Source of the DNA: a virus
DNA length: 42,224 bases
Virus record (IMG/VR): IMGVR_UViG_3300030107_004345
Location: 1 to 42,224 of that record
Strand: one strand, 5' to 3'
In this document: positions 34,239-42,224 of the stretch, piece after piece
Position numbering within the stretch: position 1 is the stretch's first letter
How the letters are laid out: each line of letters begins with the position of its first letter
Translations under genes and position numbers: made by a program
Notes under the pieces: model-generated
Seen by the model: only the letters and a program-made list of their open reading frames with translations
What the model was told of the DNA's origin: nothing
Database searches by the model: none

Positions 34239-35051
34239 TTATTTTAATCGTTTTTCAACTTGAGAATAAACCTCTACTCCTTCATCTGTTTTGAACCAAG
34301 CAGCTAAAGCTGAATATGGATTTTCATCAAAAGGAACAGTCATTAATTTTCTACCCGTACTCTTCCAATTAAAAGTTCTTTGATCTTGAGAAAGTTCTAT
34401 AATATCAGCCTCGCAAGCCTTTACAGCTATATTTCTAAGTTGAATATTACTATCTGTAACTAACTCTAAGAACAATCTTGGTTTTCTTTTAGCCATAAGT
34501 AGTAAATCTCGTTTAAGCTCGCTAGAACTCATCTCTGTTACTCTAGAACCAACCTCAACACGTAGAATAGCCTCCATCATGTCTATACTTAGGTTTTTAG
34601 CCGCGTTTAAAGCTGCTATTTCAAACTCTAACCAATTTAATTGATTATCAGCTCTTTTTTCGTGGTTTAATTCTTCGTATAATTTATTTCTATGAGGATG
34701 GTATAAAGATAATAATTTTTGTAAAACTGTTTTATTTTTTGGTACAAATAATTGACCGCTTCTAAAAACTATATGTGATAATCTTTGATCACCCTTCATT
34801 TCATCTACAAAAGGAGTTTGTTGATTTTCACAATATTTTAACTCTCTTTCATATCCTTTTTCTTCATCGAACCAAAATATATTTGCAGCTCTAATAGATT
34901 TACTTAAAGGTGATCTACCATCTTTTAATATATAAACCCTATCTTTTATTTCCCATTCTGGTTTTTTAGGTTCAATTTTTTTTGGTCTTAATGTTTCAAC
35001 TTTTGGAGTTTCCTCCACAGTTTCTTTTTTTGTTTCTTTTTTCTTTGCCAT
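34239..35051 (-). CDS. Post-capsid structural protein (head completion or minor capsid candidate)
   Basis: The 270-residue protein has a Lys/Glu-rich N-terminus (MAKKKETKKETVEETPKVET) and PKKIEPKKPEWEIKDRVYIL, then DGRSPLSKSIRAANIFWFDE, YCENQQTPFVDEMKGDQRLS and LLSLYHPHRNKLYEELN; the C-terminal half is helical. The order RSPLS...ELKYCENQ...PFVDE...IVFRSG is familiar from phage late operons beside capsid genes and may be a head-associated protein. No signal peptide. It follows the capsid gene and its terminator, preceded by an A/T-rich leader (TATATTATATT before ATGGC) also found at the scaffold-like gene. Exact function unknown. Confidence 0.55.
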   Translation of the reverse strand: MAKKKETKKETVEETPKVETLRPKKIEPKKPEWEIKDRVYILKDGRSPLSKSIRAANIFWFDEEKGYERELKYCENQQTPFVDEMKGDQRLSHIVFRSGQLFVPKNKTVLQKLLSLYHPHRNKLYEELNHEKRADNQLNWLEFEIAALNAAKNLSIDMMEAILRVEVGSRVTEMSSSELKRDLLLMAKRKPRLFLELVTDSNIQLRNIAVKACEADIIELSQDQRTFNWKSTGRKLMTVPFDENPYSALAAWFKTDEGVEVYSQVEKRLK

Positions 35052-35062
35052 AATATAATATA
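35052..35062 (-). promoter_or_regulatory. A/T leader TATATTATATT directly before ATGGC
   Basis: The 11 bases TATATTATATT lie directly before the ATG of the 270-residue gene. The same sequence precedes the ATG of the scaffold-like gene (37710-37720). Both genes begin ATGGC. There is no Shine-Dalgarno sequence. It is a candidate ribosome-recruiting or promoter-proximal element; no experiment or strong consensus supports more. Confidence 0.35.
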
Positions 35063-35081
35063 TAATAAAATTAATAAAAAT

Positions 35082-35111
35082 AAAGGGCCGAGGCCGAAGC
35101 CTCGACTCTTT
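35082..35111 (-). terminator. cUUCGg-type terminator after the major capsid gene
   Basis: The inner stem CGAGGC/GCCTCG (35089-35094 with 35099-35104) gives the loop TTCG on the minus strand, closed by C-G: a cUUCGg tetraloop. The outer stem AAAGGG/CTCTTT extends it with one mismatch at 35088/35105. The minus-strand transcript then runs into a T-rich stretch (CCCTTTATTTTTATT). It lies 13 bases after the capsid stop, so it probably limits read-through into downstream genes. Confidence 0.85.
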
Positions 35112-35124
35112 AAAGTATAAATGC

Positions 35125-36582
35125 TTAGTTCATTAACATGAAGTTATTAGCACCTTGTACAATTAAACATCTTTCAGATAAGTAATGTACTTCCATCGCA
35201 TCAAGATCAGATGTAGTAGCTCCAACAGAACCAGTAGTCCATGTTTTTAACTTTCTATCATCAGTTTGAGATGCTCTGTATCTAACGTGTAAGAAAGGTC
35301 TCTTAAGGTTTTTACCTAAGTTTTGATCATACACAGAAGAAACTCCAGCTGGAATCATAACCCCTCTGATAGCACCAACAGTGTTCTCAGCGTTGATTAA
35401 TCCTCTAGTAGCACTATCGTTTAAGTATTTCCAGTCAGATTTGTAGAAGTCATAAGAACCTCTTCTGAAACCAGAGAAACCTAAGTTAAGTGCCATGTCT
35501 TCTTCGTTGTCAAATACACCGTAAGAAGTACCGCCAGAACCGTAAGAGTTCATTGAAGCTAACATGTCATCTATCGCTAAAGCAGTAGATCTGTTTAAGA
35601 ACATCATGTTCTCCTCAATAGCTCCATTCTTATCGAATTCAGCTAGGATTAAATCGAACTCAGCTAAATCAGTAGCAGCGTTAACACCAGTTACACCAGT
35701 AGTTTCGTTACCTCTAGCTTCGATTGCAGCGAATAAACCTTCAGTACCTGTAATAGCACCAGAAGTACCACCAGCAGATAAAGCAGCTAAGTCAGTAAGA
35801 CCATCACCAGTAGCTTTTTCTGATTCAATCATTGCCATTTCTAAATAATCAGTAAATCTAGATCTAGTATCACCTTCAGCTTTTAAGTACCAAAGATATC
35901 CACTTTGTCCATCTTCACCAGAAACTTCAACCCAACCAATTTGAGAAGCGTCAGATCCTGAGATCTCATACTTATCTTTTAATATGATTGGCTTATTGTC
36001 GTAAGACTTGAAGTTTGGTTTGTTAGCTCCGTCTCTACCTGTACCACCTTTAGAGTATTCAGAACCAAATACTAGAACTTTAACAGAACCGTTTGCGATA
36101 CCAGCAGCAGTCATAGTTGCAGCTCCATAAGGTTGAATAGAAGCTGTACCATCAGCAGCTACAGCTGAAACATAAGCTTTAACTGTTTTATCAGCGTCAG
36201 CTACTAATAACATATCTCCAGCTCTCATACCGTGATGACCCGTAGTCATTGGAGCCGTAGTAGCTACAGCTTGACCATCAGCGTCGTGAGTTGCTACTAA
36301 AGTTAAACCATTTGTACCTGCTAACGTACATTTGTACGATAAGTGCAGTCTTGATTGCTCAGACCAAACAACTTGGTCAGAAGTCATAGACTCTTCAGCC
36401 CCAACTTGCGATAAGAATCCTGAAATAGTTCTGTTTCCAAAAATCTCAGCTTCTTTCTCCATTAGGTCTGGTAAATATTGTTGTGCCCAGTCGTTACCAG
36501 CACCAGTAAAATCGATGTAAGCCGAAGCTAACGTTTGTTTAGTAGGTGCAGCAGCTGGCGTCACGTTTGAAGTAATTGCCAT
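35125..36582 (-). CDS. Major capsid protein
   Basis: The 485-residue protein begins MAITSNVTPAAAPTKQTLAS and has a helical N-arm (LMEKEAEIFGNRTISGFLS), then mixed alpha/beta structure with loops rich in Gly/Ala. Its length, its position between an acidic scaffold-like gene and head-completion genes, and a strong terminator just after the stop all fit a major capsid protein of the HK97 fold, as in crAss-like phages (about 490 residues). Key conserved-looking segments are EISGSDASQIGWVEVSGEDG and WYLKAEGDTRSRFTDYLEMA. No protease cleavage site is evident from sequence alone. The high-expression role fits its own terminator and A/T-rich leader without Shine-Dalgarno. The family match is from pattern, not a search. 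Confidence 0.85.
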   Translation of the reverse strand: MAITSNVTPAAAPTKQTLASAYIDFTGAGNDWAQQYLPDLMEKEAEIFGNRTISGFLSQVGAEESMTSDQVVWSEQSRLHLSYKCTLAGTNGLTLVATHDADGQAVATTAPMTTGHHGMRAGDMLLVADADKTVKAYVSAVAADGTASIQPYGAATMTAAGIANGSVKVLVFGSEYSKGGTGRDGANKPNFKSYDNKPIILKDKYEISGSDASQIGWVEVSGEDGQSGYLWYLKAEGDTRSRFTDYLEMAMIESEKATGDGLTDLAALSAGGTSGAITGTEGLFAAIEARGNETTGVTGVNAATDLAEFDLILAEFDKNGAIEENMMFLNRSTALAIDDMLASMNSYGSGGTSYGVFDNEEDMALNLGFSGFRRGSYDFYKSDWKYLNDSATRGLINAENTVGAIRGVMIPAGVSSVYDQNLGKNLKRPFLHVRYRASQTDDRKLKTWTTGSVGATTSDLDAMEVHYLSERCLIVQGANNFMLMN

Positions 36583-36602
36583 TTTTAATAATTTTTAAAT
36601 TG

Positions 36603-37709
36603 TTAATTTTTCTTTTTAATTTTAAATTTAAAGTTATCTCTTTGGTCAGAATCTAACACTTTGAATTTCATTCCACCTTTCTCTACCGCGCCATGTTGTT
36701 GCCTTGGACTCATATCTATGTTTTTAGATTTAGCAATACTATCTTTTAAAGCATCTGCTTTACCTTGTTCATAAAAATGATTCGCAATCGCATCAGCGTT
36801 CATAGCTGTGTAAAGAGATTTGTGGTAACCAGCAGCGTCAGACATTTGATTTTCTTCGTTCAAGAACTTCTTGACAAAATTATTAATATCCGTCTGTGAC
36901 GTTTTGATTTTCTCTGTGTCTTTTACGTTAAATCTATATCTTTTATCACCAACTTTGTATTCAAAACCTTTAAACTCATCGTTAAAAACTTCGTTGGTTT
37001 TTTCCAAGAATAAATTTGTTGCATCTTGACTTTTTTGAGACTCCTCGTTGTACTTATTGAAGAATTCAATAGCGGTCTGTTGCTCTTCAGTGAGCCTTGA
37101 CCCCATCTTTATATCTTCATAATATTTGGATTTTACACCATCCAAGTGTTGCTTTGCTTGAGCAACTTGCTCCTTCAAAGCTAATTTCTTTCTTTTCACC
37201 TCATTTTCATCGTCAACTTTTTGATTGTATCTAAATTGATCTTCTATTAAAAATGATATTTCATCATTATCTAAATGAGGTTTTGTTTTTCCATAATACT
37301 CTCTTAATAAAGTATCGTTATCCCAATTAGAATAATCCTGATTTAAATTTATATAGTCATTTAAATCACCACCAGTATCTTTCATAAACTCTACAACTTT
37401 CTGTAAATTTTCTGGTAAATCTGGTTGTTTTGGAGGAGGAGGAGGTTTTATTTCTTCTGTTATATCTTCCAATACAACTTCTTCTATTTTTTCCTCAACT
37501 TTTTCCTCAACCTTTTCTGTTGTATCAACAACTTCCTCTACTTTTTCTTTTAGATCAACCTTAACCACTTCCTCTACATTTTCTGCTTTTTCCGTTAGTT
37601 CTTTTAGATCTAGCTTAACAGTGTTTTCTGTTGCGTCAACAAATTTTTTGGGTTTCTTTTTAATTTTTAGTTTTTCGACTTTTTCGTCGACTTTTGGTTC
37701 TTCTGCCAT
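36603..37709 (-). CDS. Acidic coiled-coil scaffold-like protein
   Basis: The 368-residue protein opens with Lys/Glu/Val-rich low-complexity sequence (VEEVVKVDLKEKVEEVVDTT, then EEKVEEKIEEVV), a PPPPPK stretch at residues about 92-96, and helical segments (RKKLALKEQVAQAKQHLDGV, LTEEQQTAIEFFNKYNEESQ). It has few aromatic residues in the N-terminal part and lies directly between portal and capsid genes, as expected for a scaffolding protein that organises procapsid assembly. It ends with basic FKFKIKKKN, which could bind capsid or DNA. No protease motif is seen. Start ATG 37709 follows TATATTATATT. Confidence 0.65.
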   Translation of the reverse strand: MAEEPKVDEKVEKLKIKKKPKKFVDATENTVKLDLKELTEKAENVEEVVKVDLKEKVEEVVDTTEKVEEKVEEKIEEVVLEDITEEIKPPPPPKQPDLPENLQKVVEFMKDTGGDLNDYINLNQDYSNWDNDTLLREYYGKTKPHLDNDEISFLIEDQFRYNQKVDDENEVKRKKLALKEQVAQAKQHLDGVKSKYYEDIKMGSRLTEEQQTAIEFFNKYNEESQKSQDATNLFLEKTNEVFNDEFKGFEYKVGDKRYRFNVKDTEKIKTSQTDINNFVKKFLNEENQMSDAAGYHKSLYTAMNADAIANHFYEQGKADALKDSIAKSKNIDMSPRQQHGAVEKGGMKFKVLDSDQRDNFKFKIKKKN

Positions 37710-37739
37710 AATATAATATAATAATAGTTAATAATTTAT

Positions 37740-40154
37740 TTATCTAGGATTAAAAGTGCTCATATCAATTCCTCCTCCTAGTATATCATTACCTGAGGAT
37801 TCAAAATTTTTAGGAGGTTTATCTTTTAATCTTTGATCAATCATCTCTGATTGCTGTGTTGCTTGTATCTTAGTTCTTTGATCTTTACGATCTTCTTTTT
37901 GAGTCTCTTTAGCCATTAATGTTTCAACCTCCATCTTCTTAAGCTGCATATTTATTTGGAACTCATGATCCATCAACTGTTTTTTAAGTTCAGCTTCTTG
38001 CATCATTTTTTGAGATTCCATTTGAGCTTCTATTTGCTTCATTTGAAGATCTGCTTGCATTTCTGCTTGTTTCTTTTGCATTTCCATTTGAGCTGCTTGT
38101 TGTTGAGCTTGCATGTTGGCCTGTGCCTGTGCTTGTATATTTTCTTGTTGTATTCTTTGGTCTTCTTCTACTTTCTTTTTTCTTCTAAGTTTTAAAAGTT
38201 GATTAGCTACTTTTAGATTTTTAACTTCTCTAATGTCGATAGCATCTGAAAGTTCTATACTTTGCTGCGCTAAAGCTACCTGAATATTTTGTTCTAACAT
38301 AGCTTGCTGTTCGTCGTCTGGGGCTAACTCTATGAATATTCCAAAATCATAAAGATGTAGTTGACTCATTTCATTTAGGGTTTCCATATTATGAACTCCA
38401 ACAGCTTGTATGAAAGCGCTTTTTGTTGGAGAATATTCTATAATATCAGATATTCTAAGTGATAATTGTTCAGCTATTTCTTGAGTTAAAAACAAACCAG
38501 CTTGTAATATATGTCTTGTAGCGGTGTTAGAATTTGCCGCTGCCATTTTTTGTACACCAACTAAAGAGTATTTTTCTGGCATACTACCATCGCTGGCTTC
38601 GTTTAGTCCGGTCACATCTCTTATCATTTGTAAATAATAATTGTATGTTTGAATTAAACTAGCCATTTTATTACCACCAGTTCCACTTGTAATTTCTTGA
38701 ATAGGAATTTTACCAGGGTTCATATCGCCTTCTTGTGTCAAAGATCTACCTATAATACTACCGGTTTGAAAGAACATGTTTAAAGCTTCTTGTGGATTGT
38801 AATTAGTACCATTGCCTAAATCTATTTCAGCGAGACCATCTGCGTCTAAATATATTCCATCTGGAACCATTCTAGACATAACTTGTTGCAATTTAAGATG
38901 CGTAAGTTGAATCATGTCTGCAAATCCAGTTATTCTACCAACTAAAGATTCTATTTTGTCGTTATAAATTCTAGGAGCGACTATACTATAGTTCATTTTA
39001 ACTTTAGTGTAATCACTTTTAGGACGTAACATATTTTTAGCTATTTCCCATCTAAGTAACTTATCTGTACCTAAAATCATAGCACCTTCATATAAAACCT
39101 CTAATTTTCTTGAAGTTTTTGAATATTCTCCATTTTTATCTTTTGGTGGGTCAAATGAATCATCTTTTTCTATAGCTTTATCAGCACCAGATGAAGTTTC
39201 CTTCATTTTATATACCTCAGAATTATATGTTTTATAATTAAAATATAATATATCTACTAAATTCTTGTCTTCAGTTGTTGAGCTAGTAGTTCTAAATCTT
39301 CTTCCAGTCGTTTGGTCCGTACATTTTTCTAACTCTTCTTCGGTTAAGTCTGGAAATTGTTTTACTAGCTCGTTAATTGGTATTTGTTTAACTTCTCCAA
39401 CATAATATATATCTTCAAAATAAGGAGATTTACTATAAGAATAAACTAGATTAGCTGGATCAACGTAATCAATAGTTACGCCCTCTGAGGTATTAAAACA
39501 TGTCTTTACGGCGCCAATCCCAAGAACAGCTAAATCATAATAAAATCTCTTTTTAATTAGCTCAAATCTATTTCCCTCAAACAAAGTGTTTATAGCTTGT
39601 TCTTCAGCTATTTCTACAGCCTGTTTATACGTTAATTGCATGAATAAATCTAGTTCCTCTTGTGTTTCTGGAATTTCATCTGGATTATTATCTGCTAAAG
39701 TAATACCTAACGTGTCCTCAACTAAAGCATTTATATCTTTAGTTAACATGTCTGACATTAAAGATTCTCTATAATCGCTTCTTTTACTCATCCCGTAAGG
39801 ATCTTGAGAAACAACTTTAATATCATACATCCTCTCTGCTATACCATTTACAATTATATCTACAAATTTAGGTATAATTGGAACTGGCTTCCAGTCTAAA
39901 TTAAGATATGATAAATCACCATTTATAGATAATTCGTCTTTATATTTTTGTATTGATTGTTCTCCTCTAGCGTATAGTCTTAACTTATGAAAGTCTGCGG
40001 ATCCATTTATGAATCTATTATCGCCAATGTTATTATCAAACCACTCGTTCTCAATAGCCCTAGCAACCTCTAATCCATACTTATGACTGGATTTTTCACT
40101 ATCACTAACAATTTGACTAGGAAAATTATTATGTCTTGAACTTAATTTATACAT
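37740..40154 (-). CDS. Portal protein (crAss-like)
   Basis: The 804-residue protein matches the long portal proteins of crAss-like phages. The N-terminal part has FHKLRLYARGEQSIQKYKDE and LSYLNLDWKPVPIIPKFVDI. The core contains YYDLAVLGIGAVKTCFNTSE and EDIYYVGEVKQIPINELVKQ. A helical crown/barrel part includes LRISDIIEYSP. The C-terminal ~140 residues form an unusually long Gln/Met/Lys-rich coiled coil (MQAQQQAAQMEMQKKQAEMQ and similar), ending GGGIDMSTFNPR. It forms the dodecameric ring for DNA entry and exit and docks the terminase. The gene lies 1 base after the terminase stop and is followed by the scaffold-like gene. Confidence 0.85.
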   Translation of the reverse strand: MYKLSSRHNNFPSQIVSDSEKSSHKYGLEVARAIENEWFDNNIGDNRFINGSADFHKLRLYARGEQSIQKYKDELSINGDLSYLNLDWKPVPIIPKFVDIIVNGIAERMYDIKVVSQDPYGMSKRSDYRESLMSDMLTKDINALVEDTLGITLADNNPDEIPETQEELDLFMQLTYKQAVEIAEEQAINTLFEGNRFELIKKRFYYDLAVLGIGAVKTCFNTSEGVTIDYVDPANLVYSYSKSPYFEDIYYVGEVKQIPINELVKQFPDLTEEELEKCTDQTTGRRFRTTSSTTEDKNLVDILYFNYKTYNSEVYKMKETSSGADKAIEKDDSFDPPKDKNGEYSKTSRKLEVLYEGAMILGTDKLLRWEIAKNMLRPKSDYTKVKMNYSIVAPRIYNDKIESLVGRITGFADMIQLTHLKLQQVMSRMVPDGIYLDADGLAEIDLGNGTNYNPQEALNMFFQTGSIIGRSLTQEGDMNPGKIPIQEITSGTGGNKMASLIQTYNYYLQMIRDVTGLNEASDGSMPEKYSLVGVQKMAAANSNTATRHILQAGLFLTQEIAEQLSLRISDIIEYSPTKSAFIQAVGVHNMETLNEMSQLHLYDFGIFIELAPDDEQQAMLEQNIQVALAQQSIELSDAIDIREVKNLKVANQLLKLRRKKKVEEDQRIQQENIQAQAQANMQAQQQAAQMEMQKKQAEMQADLQMKQIEAQMESQKMMQEAELKKQLMDHEFQINMQLKKMEVETLMAKETQKEDRKDQRTKIQATQQSEMIDQRLKDKPPKNFESSGNDILGGGIDMSTFNPR

Positions 40155-40155
40155 A

Positions 40156-42224
40156 TTAATTCTTTATTAATTTTGATGTACTACCATGTTGCGTATATTT
40201 AGCAATACTTATATTCAACTTTTGCCTTTCTATTTTAGCATTTGGGGCATATCTATGTCTATTACAAGCCATTATTGCTAATCCAGAACTAATTGTTGCG
40301 TCAAACTTAGTTCTTTTAGTTATATCAAATCTACTCCAATCATTTAACGTTTTGTTAAAATAAATATCTCCATATTCTCCATTTGACTTGACACCAACAT
40401 GGTCTTGAATATACATTTCAATAGCAGCTGCGTGCGCTTGTTTTATATCTTCACTTGAATTTGGTATGCCACCAATTTCTTTTTCTGTAACTGAAAGTTT
40501 ATTCCAAACTTTATCTGGTCTGTTCATAGAGTATCCTCTATATCCTCTTCTTCTTAAATAATATAACAATCTAGGTTTATTATTCTCACAAAGTAATGGC
40601 ATTCCGTAAAAAACTAACGCCATCAATACATCTTCAAAAAACATCTCAGCAGTTTGCGGTCTAGCTATATATTCTAAAAAGAAGTGATTTGGTGGTGCGT
40701 CTTCCATGCTAAACTTTGTTAGCCCGTGTAAAGCTCCATTTGATCCTCTACCGTCTACTGTTCCTGAAATATCATAACTATCACAACCAAAAGCACCCAT
40801 GTGTTCATTAGCAGGATATTTTATACCATTTTTAAGAACTATTTTATTTTGCAAATGCTCAGGTGGTGTCCATGAAATTCTAAATCTACCCTTAGGATCT
40901 GGATAAAATACAACCTGTGAATCTTTAATACCATTAACCCATTGGAAATTACCTGTGTTAACAATATTTTTACCAACTTCTTCGTTATAATCTATCTGCT
41001 CGTATAATTTAATTAAATTAAATATAGAGTTTTTAGCTTCGTCTCTAAAAGCGTGTTCTGTAGTCCTTGGAAACTGACGGTAAAACTCATTTAATGCGTC
41101 GTGATCTTGTTTTAAACCCTCAGCCTCATTGTCCCAATGCTCTATTATACCTATGTCTATTAATTCACCATGTGGATCGAAGACATCTGTGTCAGGAGTA
41201 TCAAATACTGGAAATCCGTACTCATCAATAAATCCTTCGTAGTTCCATTCCATTGGGATAAACAAAGAGTATAAACCAGATTTTGTCTGACCATTTCTAT
41301 TTCTTTGTGTGACATCGGATGCGTTATATAATCTTTTAAAGTTATCTCCACCTTTATCTAATGCGTTTGAAGTCGAGCCCATCATACATTTACCAACTAT
41401 TCTACTTCCTAATCGTAAACATGTTTTGGTTACTCTCCAGTTATTTAATATATTATCAGGTCTTTCCCATTTACCACTTTCATCGTGAACTAGTAGATTT
41501 AGTTTTTCACCGTCATAACTATTGTCTCCAGTATTCTTCCAATCAATAGTAGTATCTAGTCCTTGTATATCTTCCATTCCGTCTGTAGCAGACATCTTCT
41601 TTCTAGTAAACTTACTTGCTGGTACTCTATACGCTAATTCTGTTTTAGGTCGATCCATACCATCTTGAATCGGTTTAAAAAAGAAAGGGTAATTTACTGA
41701 TATTGGAACCACTTTGTCTGTAAACATTTTTTTAGCGTCAGCACCTGTTTTAGAAAGTATCCCATATCTACTATCACTTGAAATAGTGGCTAAATTAACT
41801 GTTTCTGCTGATGACATGAAAGAAAATCCAGAACGTCTATTTTTAAGATAACACATTCCATAACATCTTTTGTCTGCCTTGCAAGCCTCCCAGAATATAT
41901 AGAACAATCTATTTGCTTCTCTATAATCTGGAGCGCCAACGTCAATTTTGCTCCATTGTAAATACATATAGTGCGTACCGGTTATCCAGGTTGGTTTACC
42001 ATTGTTCATAAACCAGAAACCCTCTTCTCGACGTTTAAATTCCTCGTCTATATAATCGTACCATTTTTCTTTACTGCTTTCCGGATAACCCCTCCAATCG
42101 AATATGTTTTTGATCCTTTGGAGCTCTTTAGGATATTCCTGCTTAACCCACTTATTCTTTGGATGCGTATATACTTCTTTAGGTGGTTTCGGTAGCGCTA
42201 TAATTAAATTTTGTATCTCTATTA
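40156..42224 (-). CDS. Terminase large subunit (TerL), 5' partial
   Basis: The frame runs from the right edge (42224) to TAA at 40156, about 689 residues, with its N-terminus outside the window; an internal ATG at 42009 should not be taken as the start because coding continues upstream (FKRREEGFWFMNNGKPTWIT). KNRRSGFSF is the atypical Walker A-like loop. LNLLVHDESGKW is Walker B with the catalytic acid. GCDSYDISGTVDGRGSNGAL begins the RNase H-like nuclease with its first Asp. The sequence around FFLEYIARPQTAEMFFEDVL and IGGIPNSSEDIKQAHAAAIE matches crAss-like terminases as I remember them. TerL pumps DNA into the prohead and cuts concatemers. It is the first gene of the leftward late cluster in this window. 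Confidence 0.9.
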   Translation of the reverse strand, partial: IEIQNLIIALPKPPKEVYTHPKNKWVKQEYPKELQRIKNIFDWRGYPESSKEKWYDYIDEEFKRREEGFWFMNNGKPTWITGTHYMYLQWSKIDVGAPDYREANRLFYIFWEACKADKRCYGMCYLKNRRSGFSFMSSAETVNLATISSDSRYGILSKTGADAKKMFTDKVVPISVNYPFFFKPIQDGMDRPKTELAYRVPASKFTRKKMSATDGMEDIQGLDTTIDWKNTGDNSYDGEKLNLLVHDESGKWERPDNILNNWRVTKTCLRLGSRIVGKCMMGSTSNALDKGGDNFKRLYNASDVTQRNRNGQTKSGLYSLFIPMEWNYEGFIDEYGFPVFDTPDTDVFDPHGELIDIGIIEHWDNEAEGLKQDHDALNEFYRQFPRTTEHAFRDEAKNSIFNLIKLYEQIDYNEEVGKNIVNTGNFQWVNGIKDSQVVFYPDPKGRFRISWTPPEHLQNKIVLKNGIKYPANEHMGAFGCDSYDISGTVDGRGSNGALHGLTKFSMEDAPPNHFFLEYIARPQTAEMFFEDVLMALVFYGMPLLCENNKPRLLYYLRRRGYRGYSMNRPDKVWNKLSVTEKEIGGIPNSSEDIKQAHAAAIEMYIQDHVGVKSNGEYGDIYFNKTLNDWSRFDITKRTKFDATISSGLAIMACNRHRYAPNAKIERQKLNISIAKYTQHGSTSKLIKN

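Noticed and set aside
1-42224. tRNA genes, integrase or lysogeny genes, recoded stop codons
   Set aside because: No cloverleaf-like sequence, integrase motif or repressor was seen; TAA and TGA act as normal stops and no frame is interrupted by TAG.

Overview
The window looks like part of a tailed (podovirus-like) phage genome infecting a member of the Bacteroidota, most likely a flavobacterium. Evidence for the host: start codons sit behind A/T-rich leaders with no Shine-Dalgarno sequence; one protein ends in a flavobacterial Type IX secretion sorting-type tail; one small protein carries the Hc1-type GxxxAGTRxRK motif common in Bacteroidota; DNA is AT-rich. From memory, the terminase and portal resemble those of crAss-like phages (Crassvirales and relatives). 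Both window ends cut through genes (a MazG-like fragment at the left, the terminase N-terminus at the right), so the genome is larger than what is seen.

Layout. (1) 2-3081, plus strand: a short replication/nucleotide block with a MazG-like fragment, a PD-(D/E)XK endonuclease, a compact class II (B12-dependent) ribonucleotide reductase with all expected cysteines, a small secreted barrel-like protein and a histone H1-like protein. (2) 3086-3115: a hairpin terminator between the converging transcription units. (3) 42224 down to 3114, minus strand: one long late region. In transcription order it holds terminase, portal, an acidic scaffold-like protein, major capsid protein, a strong cUUCGg terminator, four small head/neck proteins, a 1993-aa tail protein, an Ig/beta-rich tail protein, a small conserved protein, a cupin-like protein, then three likely ejected/internal proteins (228, 874 and 3450 aa). 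(4) 9413-3114: the distal end of the late region, an accessory and lysis-like block with a membrane coiled-coil protein, a thioredoxin-fold protein lacking CXXC, a T9SS-type repeat adhesin, a decoration-like protein, an outer-membrane-like barrel, a 57-aa CxxC protein, a YkuD-like candidate endolysin and an HExxH metalloprotease-like protein.

How it fits together: the left block supplies DNA precursors and DNA-binding or nuclease functions; the right block builds the particle; the middle encodes very large proteins probably carried in the virion and delivered with DNA; the distal block appears to act on the envelope of the infected cell (four predicted exported proteins across the window, a peptidoglycan-active candidate and a membrane protein). 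The most unusual elements are the 10.35-kb gene for a 3450-aa multidomain protein, the phage-borne T9SS-type cargo, and a recurrent short peptide motif (FKMxGxxPFxQ-like) at the N-termini of several late proteins. No tRNA, CRISPR array, integrase or insertion sequence was seen. Coding density is very high, with no gene-free stretch over 300 bases.
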